Notes: generated by a model from the sequence alone, not told the origin. Shown: positions 7,820 through 17,293, counted from the stretch's first letter. The stretch: DNA of 31,394 nucleotides from CAMDBL01 sp964498125 (GCA_964498125.1 CAZCGE010000146.1:1-31394); one strand, 5' to 3'. Translations and numbers: made by a program.

Positions 7820-9241
7820 ATGCCTGCCCGTAACGTTTCCTTTCTCCAGGACCTGCTCAACACTGTGGCCGAGCAGGGCCGGGCGTTGCTTCCCAGCCGC
7901 CTGTTCGGCAGCGAGGTCGAGGAAGACATCGAGGAACTCGCCAAGGCGGTGATGTCGGGCCGCGGCGAGGCGTCGGGCGTGGCCATAGCGCGCGAACTGT
8001 TGCATTGTTACAAGCGCTTGGGCCCCGAGGAGCGACGCGCGTTTTTCCGCTATCTGGCCGAGGCGCTGCAACCGGATCAGGCGCGGGTGGCCGAGGCTTG
8101 CGCGGCCTATCTGGCCGATCCCTCGCAGGCCACGGTGATGGCCGTGCAACACGCGGTTGCCAGCGTGCGCCAGGAGTTTTTTCGCCGTCTCAATCTGCCG
8201 CCGGGGGCGACCGGGACGATCGTGTCGATGCGGCGCGATCTGCTGCGCCTGCCCAAGGGTGAGCCGTCGCTCGAGGCGGTGGACGACGACCTGATGCAAT
8301 TGCTGCAATCCTGGTTCAACCGCGGCTTCCTGGTGCTGCGGCGCATCGACTGGCAGACGCCGGCGGCAGTCCTCGAGAAGATCATCGCCTATGAGGCCGT
8401 GCACCAGATCCAGGGTTGGGACGATCTGCGCCGCCGCCTCGATCCCGACGATCGCTGCTGCTTTGCCTTCTTCCACCCCTCGCTGGTCGACGAGCCGCTG
8501 ATTTTCGTCGAAGTCGCCTTGATGGATGAGATGCCGCAGGCGATCGGTCCGCTGCTGAACGAGGAGCGAAAGAACGGCGAGGAGATCGAGCCGACCACGG
8601 CGGTGTTCTATTCCATTTCCAACTGCCAGGAGGGTCTGCGCGGCATCTCGTTCGGCAACTTCCTGATCAAGCACGTGGTCGAGGAGCTGGCCAAGGACCA
8701 TCCCAGCCTGAAAACGTTCGTGACGCTGTCGCCGGCGCCGCATTTCGCCCGATGGCTCGACCGACAGTTGGCGGATGATTCCCTGGGCCTCGTCACCGAG
8801 GCGGATCGGCTGGCGATCAAGATGCTGCGCGATCCCGGCTGGCTCGATCAGTCTTCCGAGCCGCTCAAGGCCTCGCTGATGGCGCTGGCGGCGCATTATT
8901 TCCTCACGGCGAAGTCGGCCGACGGGCGGCCGGTCGATCCGGTGGCGCGTTTCCATCTGGGTAACGGCGCGCGCCTGGAACGCATCAATTGGCTGGGCGA
9001 TGTGTCGGAGAAAGGCTTGCGCGAAGCGCACGGCCTGATGGTCAATTATCGCTACGATCTGAAAGAGATCGAGCGCAACCACGAGGCCTTCGCCAACGAC
9101 GGCGTGATCGCCACTTCGCGCGCCGTGCGCGGCCTGCTCAGGCCGTTGGCCAAGGGCAAGGTTGTGGCCGGCGATCCGGTCACGGCTACGCCGCTAGCCA
9201 CGCGCCTGGCGAAGCCGGTGCGCGACGCGGCGGGCAGCTGA
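7820..9241 (+). CDS. Malonyl-CoA decarboxylase
   Basis: A 473-residue enzyme that decarboxylates malonyl-CoA to acetyl-CoA. The catalytic C-terminal domain shows FFHPSLVDEPLIFVEVAL (217-234), FYSISNCQEGLRGISFGNFLIK (263-284, a near-invariant block), TLSPAPHF with the catalytic Ser304 (302-309), and FHLGNGARLERINWLGDVS (378-396) with His379 aligned to the catalytic histidine of the human enzyme. The N-terminal helical domain spans about 1-190. Length matches rhizobial MatA-type and mitochondrial enzymes. Unlike rhizobial mat clusters, no malonyl-CoA synthetase or malonate transporter gene is adjacent, so a housekeeping role in controlling malonyl-CoA is as likely as malonate use. ATG 7820 has GAAGGA seven bases upstream. 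Confidence 0.96.
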   Translation: MPARNVSFLQDLLNTVAEQGRALLPSRLFGSEVEEDIEELAKAVMSGRGEASGVAIARELLHCYKRLGPEERRAFFRYLAEALQPDQARVAEACAAYLADPSQATVMAVQHAVASVRQEFFRRLNLPPGATGTIVSMRRDLLRLPKGEPSLEAVDDDLMQLLQSWFNRGFLVLRRIDWQTPAAVLEKIIAYEAVHQIQGWDDLRRRLDPDDRCCFAFFHPSLVDEPLIFVEVALMDEMPQAIGPLLNEERKNGEEIEPTTAVFYSISNCQEGLRGISFGNFLIKHVVEELAKDHPSLKTFVTLSPAPHFARWLDRQLADDSLGLVTEADRLAIKMLRDPGWLDQSSEPLKASLMALAAHYFLTAKSADGRPVDPVARFHLGNGARLERINWLGDVSEKGLREAHGLMVNYRYDLKEIERNHEAFANDGVIATSRAVRGLLRPLAKGKVVAGDPVTATPLATRLAKPVRDAAGS

Positions 9242-9361
9242 GGCGTCCAAGGCGCGCGAGCCCGAGTTGTCGTGCGGGCCAACTCTGCTATGACTGCCAT
9301 CTGTCATCGGTCGGCGGTACACCGACCTCGCAACGAGGCAGCAGGGCAGGCGGGATCGAGC

Positions 9362-10339
9362 ATGCGCTACGACGATGGTGATCGCGAAAGCCGCAACGTC
9401 GAGGATCGGCGGGGGCAGGGCTCCGGCATGTTCGGGCCGCGTGCGGGCGGCATGCAGATTCCCATCGGCCGGGGCGGCCTCGGTCTGACCGGATTATTGA
9501 TCATCGCCGCGATCAGCCTGTTGTTCGGCATTAATCCGCTCGATCTCCTGGGCAGCGATGGCAGCATCCGCTTCCCCGACATTGCCCAGCTGCCGCGATC
9601 GGACCAGGCGCAGCCGGGCCCCGTCGGCCGGCGTGGCACGTTCGACCTGCCGGCCGCCGGCACCCCAGGCAGTCCGTCGCGCGCCAGCCAGGACGATATG
9701 AAGCGCTTCGTCAGCCGCGTGCTGGCCGACATGGAGGATTTCTGGGGCAAGGAGTTCCAGCGGCATGGGTTACGCTACGAGGATCCCAAGCTCGTGCTGT
9801 TCACCGGCGCCACGCAAACCGCCTGCGGCGCCGGCAGTGCGGCGATGGGGCCGTTCTACTGCCCGCAGGATCGCAAGATCTACATCGATCTCAAGTTCTA
9901 CGAGGACTTGAAAACCCGCTTCAAGGCGCCGGGCGATTTCGCCCAGGCCTATGTCGTCGCCCATGAGGTGGGTCATCACATCCAGGTGCTGCTCGGCATC
10001 AGCGACAACGTGTGGCGCCTGAAGAGCGGGCTCGACCAGCGGCAGGGCAACGAGGTGCAGGTGCGCATGGAACTGCAGGCCGAGTGCCTGGCTGGAATGT
10101 GGGCCAAACGCATCGATGACGCCAAGAGTCGCCTGCAGCCCGGCGATATCGAGGAGGGCCTGAATGCCGCCAGCGCCATTGGCGACGATACGCTGCAGCG
10201 GCAAACCCAGGGCCGTGTCGTGCCCGACGCCTTCACGCATGGCTCTTCGGCGCAGCGCGTGCGCTGGTTCAAGCGCGGCTTCGACAAGGCCCAGTTGCAG
10301 GCCTGCGACACGTTTTCGGTGACCAAGTCGGAGCTGTGA
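9362..10339 (+). CDS. Neutral zinc metallopeptidase, YpfJ family, membrane-anchored
   Basis: A 325-residue protein of the YpfJ/zinc-metallopeptidase family. It opens MRYDDGDRESRNVEDRRG, the conserved family N-terminus, followed by a Gly-rich stretch and one transmembrane helix at about 40-58, then a Pro-rich linker and the peptidase domain. The zinc site is HEVGHH (His201, Glu202, His205), with a third ligand probably Glu241 in ELQAECLAG. ACGAGSAAMGPFYCP (154-168) is a family hallmark. Physiological substrates of this family are unknown. ATG 9362 was chosen because the longer frame from 9272 adds 30 residues before the conserved N-terminus. It follows the decarboxylase gene by 120 bases on the same strand. 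Confidence 0.93.
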   Translation: MRYDDGDRESRNVEDRRGQGSGMFGPRAGGMQIPIGRGGLGLTGLLIIAAISLLFGINPLDLLGSDGSIRFPDIAQLPRSDQAQPGPVGRRGTFDLPAAGTPGSPSRASQDDMKRFVSRVLADMEDFWGKEFQRHGLRYEDPKLVLFTGATQTACGAGSAAMGPFYCPQDRKIYIDLKFYEDLKTRFKAPGDFAQAYVVAHEVGHHIQVLLGISDNVWRLKSGLDQRQGNEVQVRMELQAECLAGMWAKRIDDAKSRLQPGDIEEGLNAASAIGDDTLQRQTQGRVVPDAFTHGSSAQRVRWFKRGFDKAQLQACDTFSVTKSEL

Positions 10340-10446
10340 AGCCATTGGCCGCGGGTTTGGCCGCATGCCATATTGCCAAACCTGTCGACAGCATGCCCAG
10401 GATTGGCAAAAGACAGGTCGCTGACACGGCGACGACCGCCGGTGCG

Positions 10447-11319
10447 CTACAGCGCGTTGCCGGTGAAGGTGCTGACCTTGCAGGTGACGTTCTGCGCGCG
10501 CAGCGCATCACACACGCGCTGGGCTTCCGCCGCGTTGGGCACCGGGCCGGCGATCAGATCGAAGGCAGGGCCATTGGGATTGGGCTCACGGCTCGCCATG
10601 TAGCGAGGCTGCATTTTCTGCAGCAGGGCCTGATGGCGCTGGCTGAGCAGCATCCAATTGAGGCGAAGGGCATCGACCGAGGGTCCCGCACTGAGCTGGA
10701 TCGCAACGGCTGCGGCTTCGGCCTTGGGGGCCGCGGGCACGCTGCTGGTTTCCAGAGGTGCGCCGGCCGCGGCCGTGCGTGCGGGCGGGCGTGGCGGAGC
10801 TGGCCGGACGGGTGCGCTTGCAACCTGTTGGCCGGGCGCTGCGGCGGCTGCGGTCGCGGGCGGCGCAGCCGGTGGCGGCGCCTTGGCTGCGCGCGGCTTC
10901 TCCGCGATACGCGGCGCGGCCGGCTCGGTAACCTGAGCATTGGCCAGCATCGGCGCAAGGATCGGCGCAATGGCCTGCTCCTCGCGGAGCTTGGCTTCGC
11001 GTGCCTCGATGGCGGCGAGCTTCAGCGCCAGCGTCGTCTCGCGATCCGTCCTGCGGGCAAGCTCGCCGCGAATACTGTTCAACTCGGCGCGGGCCGCGAG
11101 CAATTGCTTCTGCAGCGCGTCGGTCTCCTCGGCAGCCGCGCGAATGGCCTGCTCGTCCTCCTGCAGCAGCACGCTGCTCAGACGAAACGGCGGAGCCACG
11201 TCATCCAGCCATTCAGGCCGAATCGTCGCGGTGACGATGTAGGCCACCGCCAGTGTCATCAAAAGCGCCCAGACACCCAGATAGTGGACCGGAATGCGTG
11301 CGCGTCTGCTGGTTGCCAT
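10447..11319 (-). CDS. SPOR-domain membrane protein with coiled coil
   Basis: A 290-residue bitopic inner-membrane protein. It has a short cytoplasmic basic N-terminus, one transmembrane helix (about 13-32), a periplasmic coiled coil (about 53-118, heptad-like, rich in Glu, Ala, Leu and Arg), an Ala/Pro-rich flexible linker (125-205), and a C-terminal segment (205-290) ending in a GPVPNAAEAQRVCDALRAQ pattern typical of a SPOR domain. SPOR domains bind peptidoglycan stripped of stem peptides at division sites, so a role in cell-wall or division work is inferred. It is divergent from glmU and convergent with the zinc peptidase gene (107-base gap). No specific orthologue is recognised. Confidence 0.75.
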   Translation of the reverse strand: MATSRRARIPVHYLGVWALLMTLAVAYIVTATIRPEWLDDVAPPFRLSSVLLQEDEQAIRAAAEETDALQKQLLAARAELNSIRGELARRTDRETTLALKLAAIEAREAKLREEQAIAPILAPMLANAQVTEPAAPRIAEKPRAAKAPPPAAPPATAAAAAPGQQVASAPVRPAPPRPPARTAAAGAPLETSSVPAAPKAEAAAVAIQLSAGPSVDALRLNWMLLSQRHQALLQKMQPRYMASREPNPNGPAFDLIAGPVPNAAEAQRVCDALRAQNVTCKVSTFTGNAL

Positions 11320-11509
11320 GGTGTCGTGACCCTCGGCTTTGGACCTGTGTGCTGTCTCGTCAATATGAGTCCCGCCACCGGGTCAACGCGGGCCACGGCG
11401 CGGCGGCGGCTGCATTGTGGATAGAACCGAGTTGCCACAGGCGACGGCGCCTGGCGCGCACCAGCATCGGCCGCGATTTACCCTGTGCCGGCGGTCGGCC
11501 GCCTTGCAA

Positions 11510-11537
11510 TTGACAACGGTCTGAGCAAGGCTAGCTC
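11510..11537 (+). promoter_or_regulatory. Candidate glmU promoter
   Basis: A consensus -35 TTGACA at 11510-11515 is followed after 16 bases by TAGCTC at 11532-11537 as a possible -10, ending about 38 bases before the glmU ATG. The -35 is perfect and the -10 is weak. The 256-base gap must also hold the divergent promoter of the SPOR gene. Confidence 0.5.
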
Positions 11538-11575
11538 GTCTTAACACGCCCCGCGATTCTCTGACCGGGACCACC

Positions 11576-12958
11576 ATGACCGCGCCCGCGCTCCTCACCG
11601 TCATTCTCGCTGCCGGCAAGGGCACGCGCATGCTGTCGGCGCGGCCCAAAGTGCTGCATGCCGTGGCGGGACGGTCGATGCTCGGCCATGTGCTGGCGAC
11701 GGCGCTCGCGGCCGGATCCGATCGACTGGCGGTGGTGATTGGTCCGGACATGGAGCCGGTGCGCGCCGAGGCCGAAGGTTTGGCGCCAGGGGTCCAGGTG
11801 GTGGTGCAGGCCGAGCAGCGCGGCACCGCCGATGCCGTGCTGGCGGCGCGCAGCCTGATCGGTGCGCACAACGGCGATGTGCTGGTGCTCTATGCCGATA
11901 CACCCCTGATCCAGCCGGCGACCCTGAAAAGTCTCAGGGGCGCGCTGGATGCCGGGGCAGCCGTTGCCGTGCTGGGGTTCGACGCCGCCGATCCCAGCGG
12001 CTATGGCCGGTTGATCAGCGATCCGGCGGGCCGCTTGCTGGCCATTCGCGAAGAACGGGACGCGACTGATGCGGAACGGCTGACGCGGCTGTGCAATTCC
12101 GGTGTCATGGCGTTCCGCTGCCCGAACCTGCTCTTGCTCTTGGCAGGTATCGATAATCGCAACGCCAAAGGCGAGTACTATTTGACCGATGCGGTGGCGC
12201 TGGCGCGCGCCCATGGCCTGGAGGCGCGCGCCGTGGTGTGCCCGGAGGATGAGGTTCTGGGCGTCAACTCGCGCATGCAACTGGCTGAGGCGGAGGCTGG
12301 GTTCCAGCGCCGCGCACGCCGATCGGCGATGGCTGGCGGCGCCACATTGAACGCGCCCGAGACGGTCTGGTTCAGCCATGACACGCGCATCGGCCGCGAC
12401 GTACTGATCGAGCCCAATGTCGTGTTCGGGCCCGGAGTCGTTGTCGAGGACGGCGTGACCATCAAGGCCAACTGCCATATCGATGGTGGCGATGGCAGGA
12501 GCAGCGCCGGCGTGCACATCAAGAGCGGTGCGGTGATCGGCCCCTTCGCCCGGCTGCGGCCAGGAGCCGAGATCGGCCGCGATGTCCATATCGGCAACTT
12601 CGTCGAGGTCAAGAACGCGACGCTTGCTGAAGGCGCCAAGGCGAATCACCTGGCCTATATCGGCGACGGCAGTGTCGGCGCCCATGCCAACGTCGGCGCC
12701 GGCACGATTTTCTGCAACTACGATGGCTTCAACAAGCATCACACCGAGGTCGGCGACGGTGCGTTCATTGGCTCCAACGCATCGTTGGTGGCGCCGGTGA
12801 AGATCGGCGCGGGTGCCTACATCGGCTCTGGCAGCGTCATCACCAAGGATGTCGAGGCCGGCGCACTTGCCGTCGGGCGCTCGACGCAGGAGGTGCGTCC
12901 GGGCTGGGCGCAGAAGTTCCGGCAGCGCATGCTGCGGGGCAAGGAACGGCGGTCCTGA
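11576..12958 (+). CDS. glmU: Bifunctional UDP-GlcNAc pyrophosphorylase / GlcN-1-P acetyltransferase
   Basis: A 460-residue bifunctional enzyme making UDP-GlcNAc, the precursor for peptidoglycan and LPS. The N-terminal uridylyltransferase half has LAAGKGTRM at 11-19 and the nearby Lys25 (RPKVL). The C-terminal half (about 255-455) is a left-handed beta-helix built of hexapeptide repeats such as IGRDVHIGNFVEVK and VGAHANVGAGTIFCNYDGFNKH. His358 in KANHLAYIGD aligns with the acetyltransferase catalytic histidine. Length is normal. ATG 11576 gives the conserved start; the upstream ribosome site is weak (GGGA). It is followed 117 bases later by glmS, which makes its substrate, so the pair covers most of the UDP-GlcNAc pathway (glmM is not in the window). 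Confidence 0.98.
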   Translation: MTAPALLTVILAAGKGTRMLSARPKVLHAVAGRSMLGHVLATALAAGSDRLAVVIGPDMEPVRAEAEGLAPGVQVVVQAEQRGTADAVLAARSLIGAHNGDVLVLYADTPLIQPATLKSLRGALDAGAAVAVLGFDAADPSGYGRLISDPAGRLLAIREERDATDAERLTRLCNSGVMAFRCPNLLLLLAGIDNRNAKGEYYLTDAVALARAHGLEARAVVCPEDEVLGVNSRMQLAEAEAGFQRRARRSAMAGGATLNAPETVWFSHDTRIGRDVLIEPNVVFGPGVVVEDGVTIKANCHIDGGDGRSSAGVHIKSGAVIGPFARLRPGAEIGRDVHIGNFVEVKNATLAEGAKANHLAYIGDGSVGAHANVGAGTIFCNYDGFNKHHTEVGDGAFIGSNASLVAPVKIGAGAYIGSGSVITKDVEAGALAVGRSTQEVRPGWAQKFRQRMLRGKERRS

Positions 12959-12991
12959 GCGGCCCGACCGGCACCTGGCGTCCGACGCTGT

Positions 12992-13016
12992 AAAGCACTG
13001 AAATGCTTTTTGATTT
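12992..13016 (+). terminator. Candidate weak terminator between glmU and glmS
   Basis: A 6-bp stem AAAGCA/TGCTTT (12992-12997 and 13004-13009) with a 6-base loop runs into TTGATTT. The stem is AT-rich, so termination would be partial at best, but stem followed by T-rich sequence is the intrinsic arrangement. A second small hairpin (GGGGA/TCCCC, 13024-13039) lies further on in the glmS leader. No glmS-type ribozyme core was recognised. Confidence 0.4.
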
Positions 13017-13075
13017 GCTTGTTGGGGAGGTTTATCCCCTAAGCAGCAGGACTTGGCAGGCGGAGAACGAGCAGC

Positions 13076-14896
13076 ATGTGCGGAATCGTCGGCATTCTGG
13101 GCAGCAAGCCGGTGGCGCCCGACCTCATCGATGCGCTGCGCCGGCTCGAATACCGCGGCTATGACTCGGCGGGCATCGCAACTGTCGAGAACGGTCATCT
13201 CGCGCGCCGCCGGGCCGAAGGTAAGTTGCGCAATCTCGAGCAGCGCCTCAACGCCGAACCGCTGAGCGGGCACACTGGCATCGGACACACGCGCTGGGCG
13301 ACGCACGGCGAGCCGGTGGAGCGCAACGCCCATCCGCACATGAGCGATCTCGTTTCGGTGGTGCACAACGGCATCATCGAAAATTTCCGCCAGTTGAAGG
13401 CCGAGCTGACCGGCAAGGGACATGTGTTCGAGACCGACACCGACACCGAGGTCGTGGTGCATCTCGTCACTGAGGAGCTGCGCGCCGGCTGCACGCCGCA
13501 GGCCGCCGTCGGCCGGGCGTTGAAACGGCTGCAAGGCGCTTTCGCGCTGGGCATCGTGTTTACTGGCCACGACGACCTGATGATCGCCGCCCGGCAGGGC
13601 TCGCCGCTGGCGATCGGCCACGGCATGGGCGAGATGTACCTGGGCTCGGACGCCATTGCGCTGGCGCCGTTCACCGATGCCATCACCTACCTGGACGAAG
13701 GCGACTGGGCCGTGATGACGCGCGCGGGCGTGCACATTTTCGATCGCGGCGATCGCGAGGTGACCCGGCCCGTCGTCAAGTCGGTGGCCAGTTCACTGTT
13801 GGTCGACAAGGGCAATCACCGCCATTTCATGGCCAAGGAGATCCACGAGCAGCCCGAAGTGATCAGCCACACGCTGGCGCATTACCTGGACATGTCTGCT
13901 GGCACGGTGGCCTTTCCCGATCTGGGGCTCGACCTGTCGGCGGTCTCGCGGGTGACCATTTCCGCCTGTGGCACAGCGTACTATGCCGGCGTCGTTGGCA
14001 AATACTGGATCGAGCGGTATGCGCGCGTTCCCGTCGAAGTGGATGTCGCATCCGAGCTGCGCTACCGCGAGGCGCCACTGCCAGCCAGTGGGCTCGCCGT
14101 GTTCGTGTCGCAATCCGGCGAGACCGCCGATACGCTGGCGACGCTGCGCTACTGCAAGGCCAACGGCCAGCGCATTGCCGCGGTGGTCAATGTCCGGACC
14201 TCGACCATCGCGCGCGAGTCCGATGCCATCCTGCCGACGCTGGCCGGACCGGAAATCGGCGTCGCCTCGACGAAGGCTTTCACGTGCCAGCTTACGGTGC
14301 TGGCTTGCCTGGCCATCGCGCTGGGACGGGCGCGAGGGGCATTGAGCGTCGCCGACGAGCAGGAGCTGGTGAAGGCCTTGACCGAGGTGCCCCGGCATGC
14401 CTCGACGCTGTTGCGCAACGATGCGCAATACGAGGCGCTGGCGGTCCAGCTCTCCAAGGTGCGCGACGTGCTCTATCTCGGCCGTGGCCTCAGCTACCCC
14501 CTGGCGCTGGAGGGGGCTCTGAAGCTGAAGGAGATTTCCTACATCCACGCCGAGGGCTATGCGGCTGGCGAAATGAAACACGGTCCGATCGCCCTGATCG
14601 ACGAGAATGTCCCAGTGGTGGTGGTGGCGCCCAAGGACGACCTGTTCGAAAAGACCGTTTCGAACATGCAGGAAGTGGCGGCGCGCGGCGGACAGATCAT
14701 TCTCATCTCGAATGCGGCGGCCGAGGATGTCGGTTGCAAGGTTGCAGCCCACATCCACATGCCGGACGTTCATGCCTTTACGGTGCCCTTGCTCTATGCG
14801 CTGCCCGTACAACTCATCGCCTACCACACGGCGGTCGTCATGGGCACCGACGTAGATCAGCCGCGCAACCTGGCCAAGTCCGTGACTGTGGAATGA
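13076..14896 (+). CDS. glmS: Glutamine--fructose-6-phosphate aminotransferase (isomerizing)
   Basis: A 606-residue enzyme that makes glucosamine-6-phosphate from fructose-6-phosphate and glutamine, the first committed step to UDP-GlcNAc. It opens MCGIVGILGS, so Cys2 becomes the N-terminal nucleophile of the glutaminase domain after Met removal (2 to about 220, with GHTRWATHGEP). Two SIS sugar-isomerase domains follow (about 285-420, with SQSGETADT from 345, and 455-600), ending in the conserved NLAKSVTVE with the Schiff-base lysine at 601. Length is standard. GGAG lies 10 bases before ATG 13076. It is probably cotranscribed at least partly with glmU. Confidence 0.98.
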   Translation: MCGIVGILGSKPVAPDLIDALRRLEYRGYDSAGIATVENGHLARRRAEGKLRNLEQRLNAEPLSGHTGIGHTRWATHGEPVERNAHPHMSDLVSVVHNGIIENFRQLKAELTGKGHVFETDTDTEVVVHLVTEELRAGCTPQAAVGRALKRLQGAFALGIVFTGHDDLMIAARQGSPLAIGHGMGEMYLGSDAIALAPFTDAITYLDEGDWAVMTRAGVHIFDRGDREVTRPVVKSVASSLLVDKGNHRHFMAKEIHEQPEVISHTLAHYLDMSAGTVAFPDLGLDLSAVSRVTISACGTAYYAGVVGKYWIERYARVPVEVDVASELRYREAPLPASGLAVFVSQSGETADTLATLRYCKANGQRIAAVVNVRTSTIARESDAILPTLAGPEIGVASTKAFTCQLTVLACLAIALGRARGALSVADEQELVKALTEVPRHASTLLRNDAQYEALAVQLSKVRDVLYLGRGLSYPLALEGALKLKEISYIHAEGYAAGEMKHGPIALIDENVPVVVVAPKDDLFEKTVSNMQEVAARGGQIILISNAAAEDVGCKVAAHIHMPDVHAFTVPLLYALPVQLIAYHTAVVMGTDVDQPRNLAKSVTVE

Positions 14897-15014
14897 GCAA
14901 TAAAATCGCGTGCACCGCTGGTTTGGTCATGCGATTGCCTTCATCAAGCCGTGTCATGTGGCTTCATGTGCGGAGTGCTCTGGCGTAGAAGAGGCTGGGG
15001 ACAAGGAAAGACGC

Positions 15015-16229
15015 ATGGAGCTGAAGCTGCGAGCAATGGTTGGCCTGGCGCTGTGTGTTGGCGCCCTGGGCATGCCTGTGCCGGACGTGGCGGAGGCGCA
15101 AACCAGCCAGAAAGCGGCAAGAAGCGCACCAGCGCCCGCCCAACCGGCCGGCGATGGCGAGGCCGGTGAGGCGGCAACCGCCGCCATGGCCTATGACGCC
15201 GGCATCAAAGCCTGGCAGTCAGGCAAAGCCGATGTGGCTGTCGAGCAGCTGAATGCCTCTGTTCTCGAGGGCAAACTCAGCTACCAGCAGATGGCCAAGG
15301 CGCTCTATGTGCGCGGCCTGGCGCAGCGCAAGCTCGGCAAGCCGGCGCTGGCGATTTCGGATCTGCAGAACGCGCTATGGCTCAAAGGCGCCTTGAGCGA
15401 GAACGAGCGGGCCGACGCGCTTGCCGCGCGCTCGGCGGCCTACCGTGAGGCCGGAATTGCCGATCCGCAGGCCGGCAAGGTCAGCGAATCAGTGAACAAA
15501 GTCGCTGAGCCGACCAAGGTCAGCGCCGCCGCACCGCAACGTGCGCCCGTGGCCAAGCTACAGCCAAAGATGTCCGCCGCGCCCGCCCCCGTGCCTGCCG
15601 CCGCGCCTGCGACTGAGTGGCGGACTTCGGTGCGCGAGGCCAGTGGGTCGTCCAGGCCGCTGATTCCCGAAACAACGGCGGCAGTGCCAACGTCGGCCGC
15701 CGCATCGAGCCAGTCCCCGGCGGCAAGCCCATCGGCATCGGGCACAGGCTCGTTCCTTTCCAGCGTGTTCGGTGATCTGTCGCTGGGAGCCCCATCGCCG
15801 ACGGCACCGGAAATCCCGCCAAGGCGCGTCGCCGCGGCGCCCCTCGATGGTGCGGGGCCCTGGAAACCGGCTGACGCGGGTGCGGCAGCGACACGGTCGG
15901 TGTCGCCGGGTGCGGAGCGCGTGGCTGCGGTTGCGCCCGCCGAAACTGCGCCAAAAGCTGCCGTCGCGGCGCCTGAAGGTCGCTTTCGCCTGCAAGTTGG
16001 CGCGGTCAAGAGCCGGCAAGATGCCGACTTGATCGTGGCCCGCCTGAAAAAGGAGCAAGGCAGGATCGTCGCCAAGCGCGCGATCGACGTCGATCAGGCC
16101 GGGCCCGACGCGGCGCAGCCGGGCGCCTGGCGCGTGCGGCTTGGTCCCTATGCGACCGCCAACGAGCCGCGCAATCTGTGCGTCAAGCTGCGCCAGGTTG
16201 GCTATGACTGCATGGTGGTGACGCAATAA
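15015..16229 (+). CDS. Exported SPOR-domain protein with TPR-like N-terminal part
   Basis: A 404-residue protein with a signal peptide (basic n-region MELKLR, hydrophobic core to about 25, probable cleavage after AEA near 28). A helical region (about 55-150) follows with YDAGIKAWQSGKADVAVEQL and ALYVRGLAQRKLGKPALAISDLQNAL, the pattern of tetratricopeptide repeats. Then come a long Ala/Pro/Ser-rich linker (160-320) and a C-terminal SPOR domain (322-404) with FRLQVGAVKSRQDADLIVARLKKEQ and WRVRLGPYATANEPRNLCVKL. It should act in the periplasm on or near septal peptidoglycan. ATG 15015 has AAGGAAAG just upstream; the longer frame from 14910 lacks a signal peptide. It is 118 bases after glmS. Confidence 0.85.
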   Translation: MELKLRAMVGLALCVGALGMPVPDVAEAQTSQKAARSAPAPAQPAGDGEAGEAATAAMAYDAGIKAWQSGKADVAVEQLNASVLEGKLSYQQMAKALYVRGLAQRKLGKPALAISDLQNALWLKGALSENERADALAARSAAYREAGIADPQAGKVSESVNKVAEPTKVSAAAPQRAPVAKLQPKMSAAPAPVPAAAPATEWRTSVREASGSSRPLIPETTAAVPTSAAASSQSPAASPSASGTGSFLSSVFGDLSLGAPSPTAPEIPPRRVAAAPLDGAGPWKPADAGAAATRSVSPGAERVAAVAPAETAPKAAVAAPEGRFRLQVGAVKSRQDADLIVARLKKEQGRIVAKRAIDVDQAGPDAAQPGAWRVRLGPYATANEPRNLCVKLRQVGYDCMVVTQ

Positions 16230-16417
16230 TTCGCGTGCAATGCGCCCCGTGCGTTGAAAGGTCACCGCCGATTAACCAAATTTGCTGGTTGGCTGCGGTG
16301 TCAATCCTGGTTAGTTGAGTTCCGCCAAAGCCGAGTGAGCCGATAGAGCGGCGGCTTGTGGGATGATGACGGCGAGGCGGTTCGGGCCTCCCCGTCGTGG
16401 GGTTGGCCTCGATTTGC

Positions 16418-17293
16418 ATGTCCAAAGCACAGCAGCGAAATCAGGAGACGCGGCCGCGCGATGATGGCCAGCACGTAGCCCAGCTCAAGGAGGGCTTGGC
16501 TCGCCTTGCCCTGAATTCCGATCCGAGCTGGCATGCCGGCACGCGCCTGAGAAACTACTTTCTCACAGGCCTCGTTATCGTCGGCCCGGTGACGATCACC
16601 ATTTACATCGCTTGGTGGTTCATCAACATCGTCGATGCGTGGATCAAGCCGGTTTTGCCGCGCATCTACAATCCGGAAACCTACCTGCCGTTTGCCGTCC
16701 CGGGCGTCGGCCTGATCGTCGCCATTGTCGGTCTGACCATGGTGGGGGCCTTGGCCGCGAACTTGATGGGCCGCACGCTGATCAGCTTTGGCGAACTGAT
16801 GGTTGGCCGCATGCCGATCGTGCGCAACGTCTATCGCACGATGAAGCAGATCTTCGAGTCCGTGATCACCGCCACGGGCCCCGATCAGCCGGTCCAGAAA
16901 GTCGGCATCATCGAGTTTCCCTCCAAGGGCCTGTGGTCGATCGCCTTCGTCACGGGAGAGACCTCCGGCGTGGTCCGAGACATGCGGCCGGGCGGGCAGG
17001 ATGATCTGCTCAGCGTCTTCATTCCGACGGGTATCGTGCCGCCGACAGGCTTCGTCTGCTTCGTGCCGCGCAAGGACGTGACGTTGCTGGACATGAGCAT
17101 GGAGGACGCGGCCAAGGTCGTCATATCCGGCGGCATGGTGATGCCCAACGCGCGCTTGCCGGGTAACGGCAATGGCAACGGCCCGAGCGCCGCCATGCTC
17201 CCACCCGCCGCGGCGGCGGCCGGGTCCGATGTCGCCGACGCCCGCCCGGAGCGCTTCCAGCCGCAGGCAAGGGGTGGGCGACGGCGGCGGTGA
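16418..17293 (+). CDS. DUF502 family membrane protein
   Basis: A protein of about 291 residues of the DUF502 family, widely conserved and of unknown function. After a hydrophilic N-terminus come the family signature LRNYFLTGLVIVGPVTITIYI and a first membrane helix, a second hydrophobic segment around VPGVGLIVAIVGLTMVGALAANLMG, then a soluble domain with VRNVYRTMKQI, FVTGETSGVV and VFIPTGIVPPTGFVCFVP, all typical. The C-terminus is Gly/Asn/Ala-rich and ends in a basic run. The start is ATG 16418 or GTG 16397, neither with a good ribosome site; a hairpin (about 16384-16409, GGCC...GGCC with an inner CCCC/GGGG) lies directly upstream. In related genomes this gene usually faces recG, but here about 4.7 kb of accessory DNA intervenes. 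Confidence 0.9.
   Translation: MSKAQQRNQETRPRDDGQHVAQLKEGLARLALNSDPSWHAGTRLRNYFLTGLVIVGPVTITIYIAWWFINIVDAWIKPVLPRIYNPETYLPFAVPGVGLIVAIVGLTMVGALAANLMGRTLISFGELMVGRMPIVRNVYRTMKQIFESVITATGPDQPVQKVGIIEFPSKGLWSIAFVTGETSGVVRDMRPGGQDDLLSVFIPTGIVPPTGFVCFVPRKDVTLLDMSMEDAAKVVISGGMVMPNARLPGNGNGNGPSAAMLPPAAAAAGSDVADARPERFQPQARGGRRRR

Noticed and set aside
7682..9082. A 466-codon minus-strand frame opposite malonyl-CoA decarboxylase.
   Set aside because: Shadow frame; the plus-strand gene has clear catalytic motifs along its whole length.
12959..13075. Possible glmS ribozyme in the glmU-glmS gap.
   Set aside because: The gap is only 117 bases, has two small hairpins and no recognisable ribozyme core, and such ribozymes are essentially a Gram-positive feature.
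11531..13735. A 734-codon open frame on the minus strand opposite glmU and the start of glmS.
   Set aside because: It is the antisense shadow of two well-recognised genes; GC-rich codon bias keeps the opposite frame open and the translation resembles no protein.
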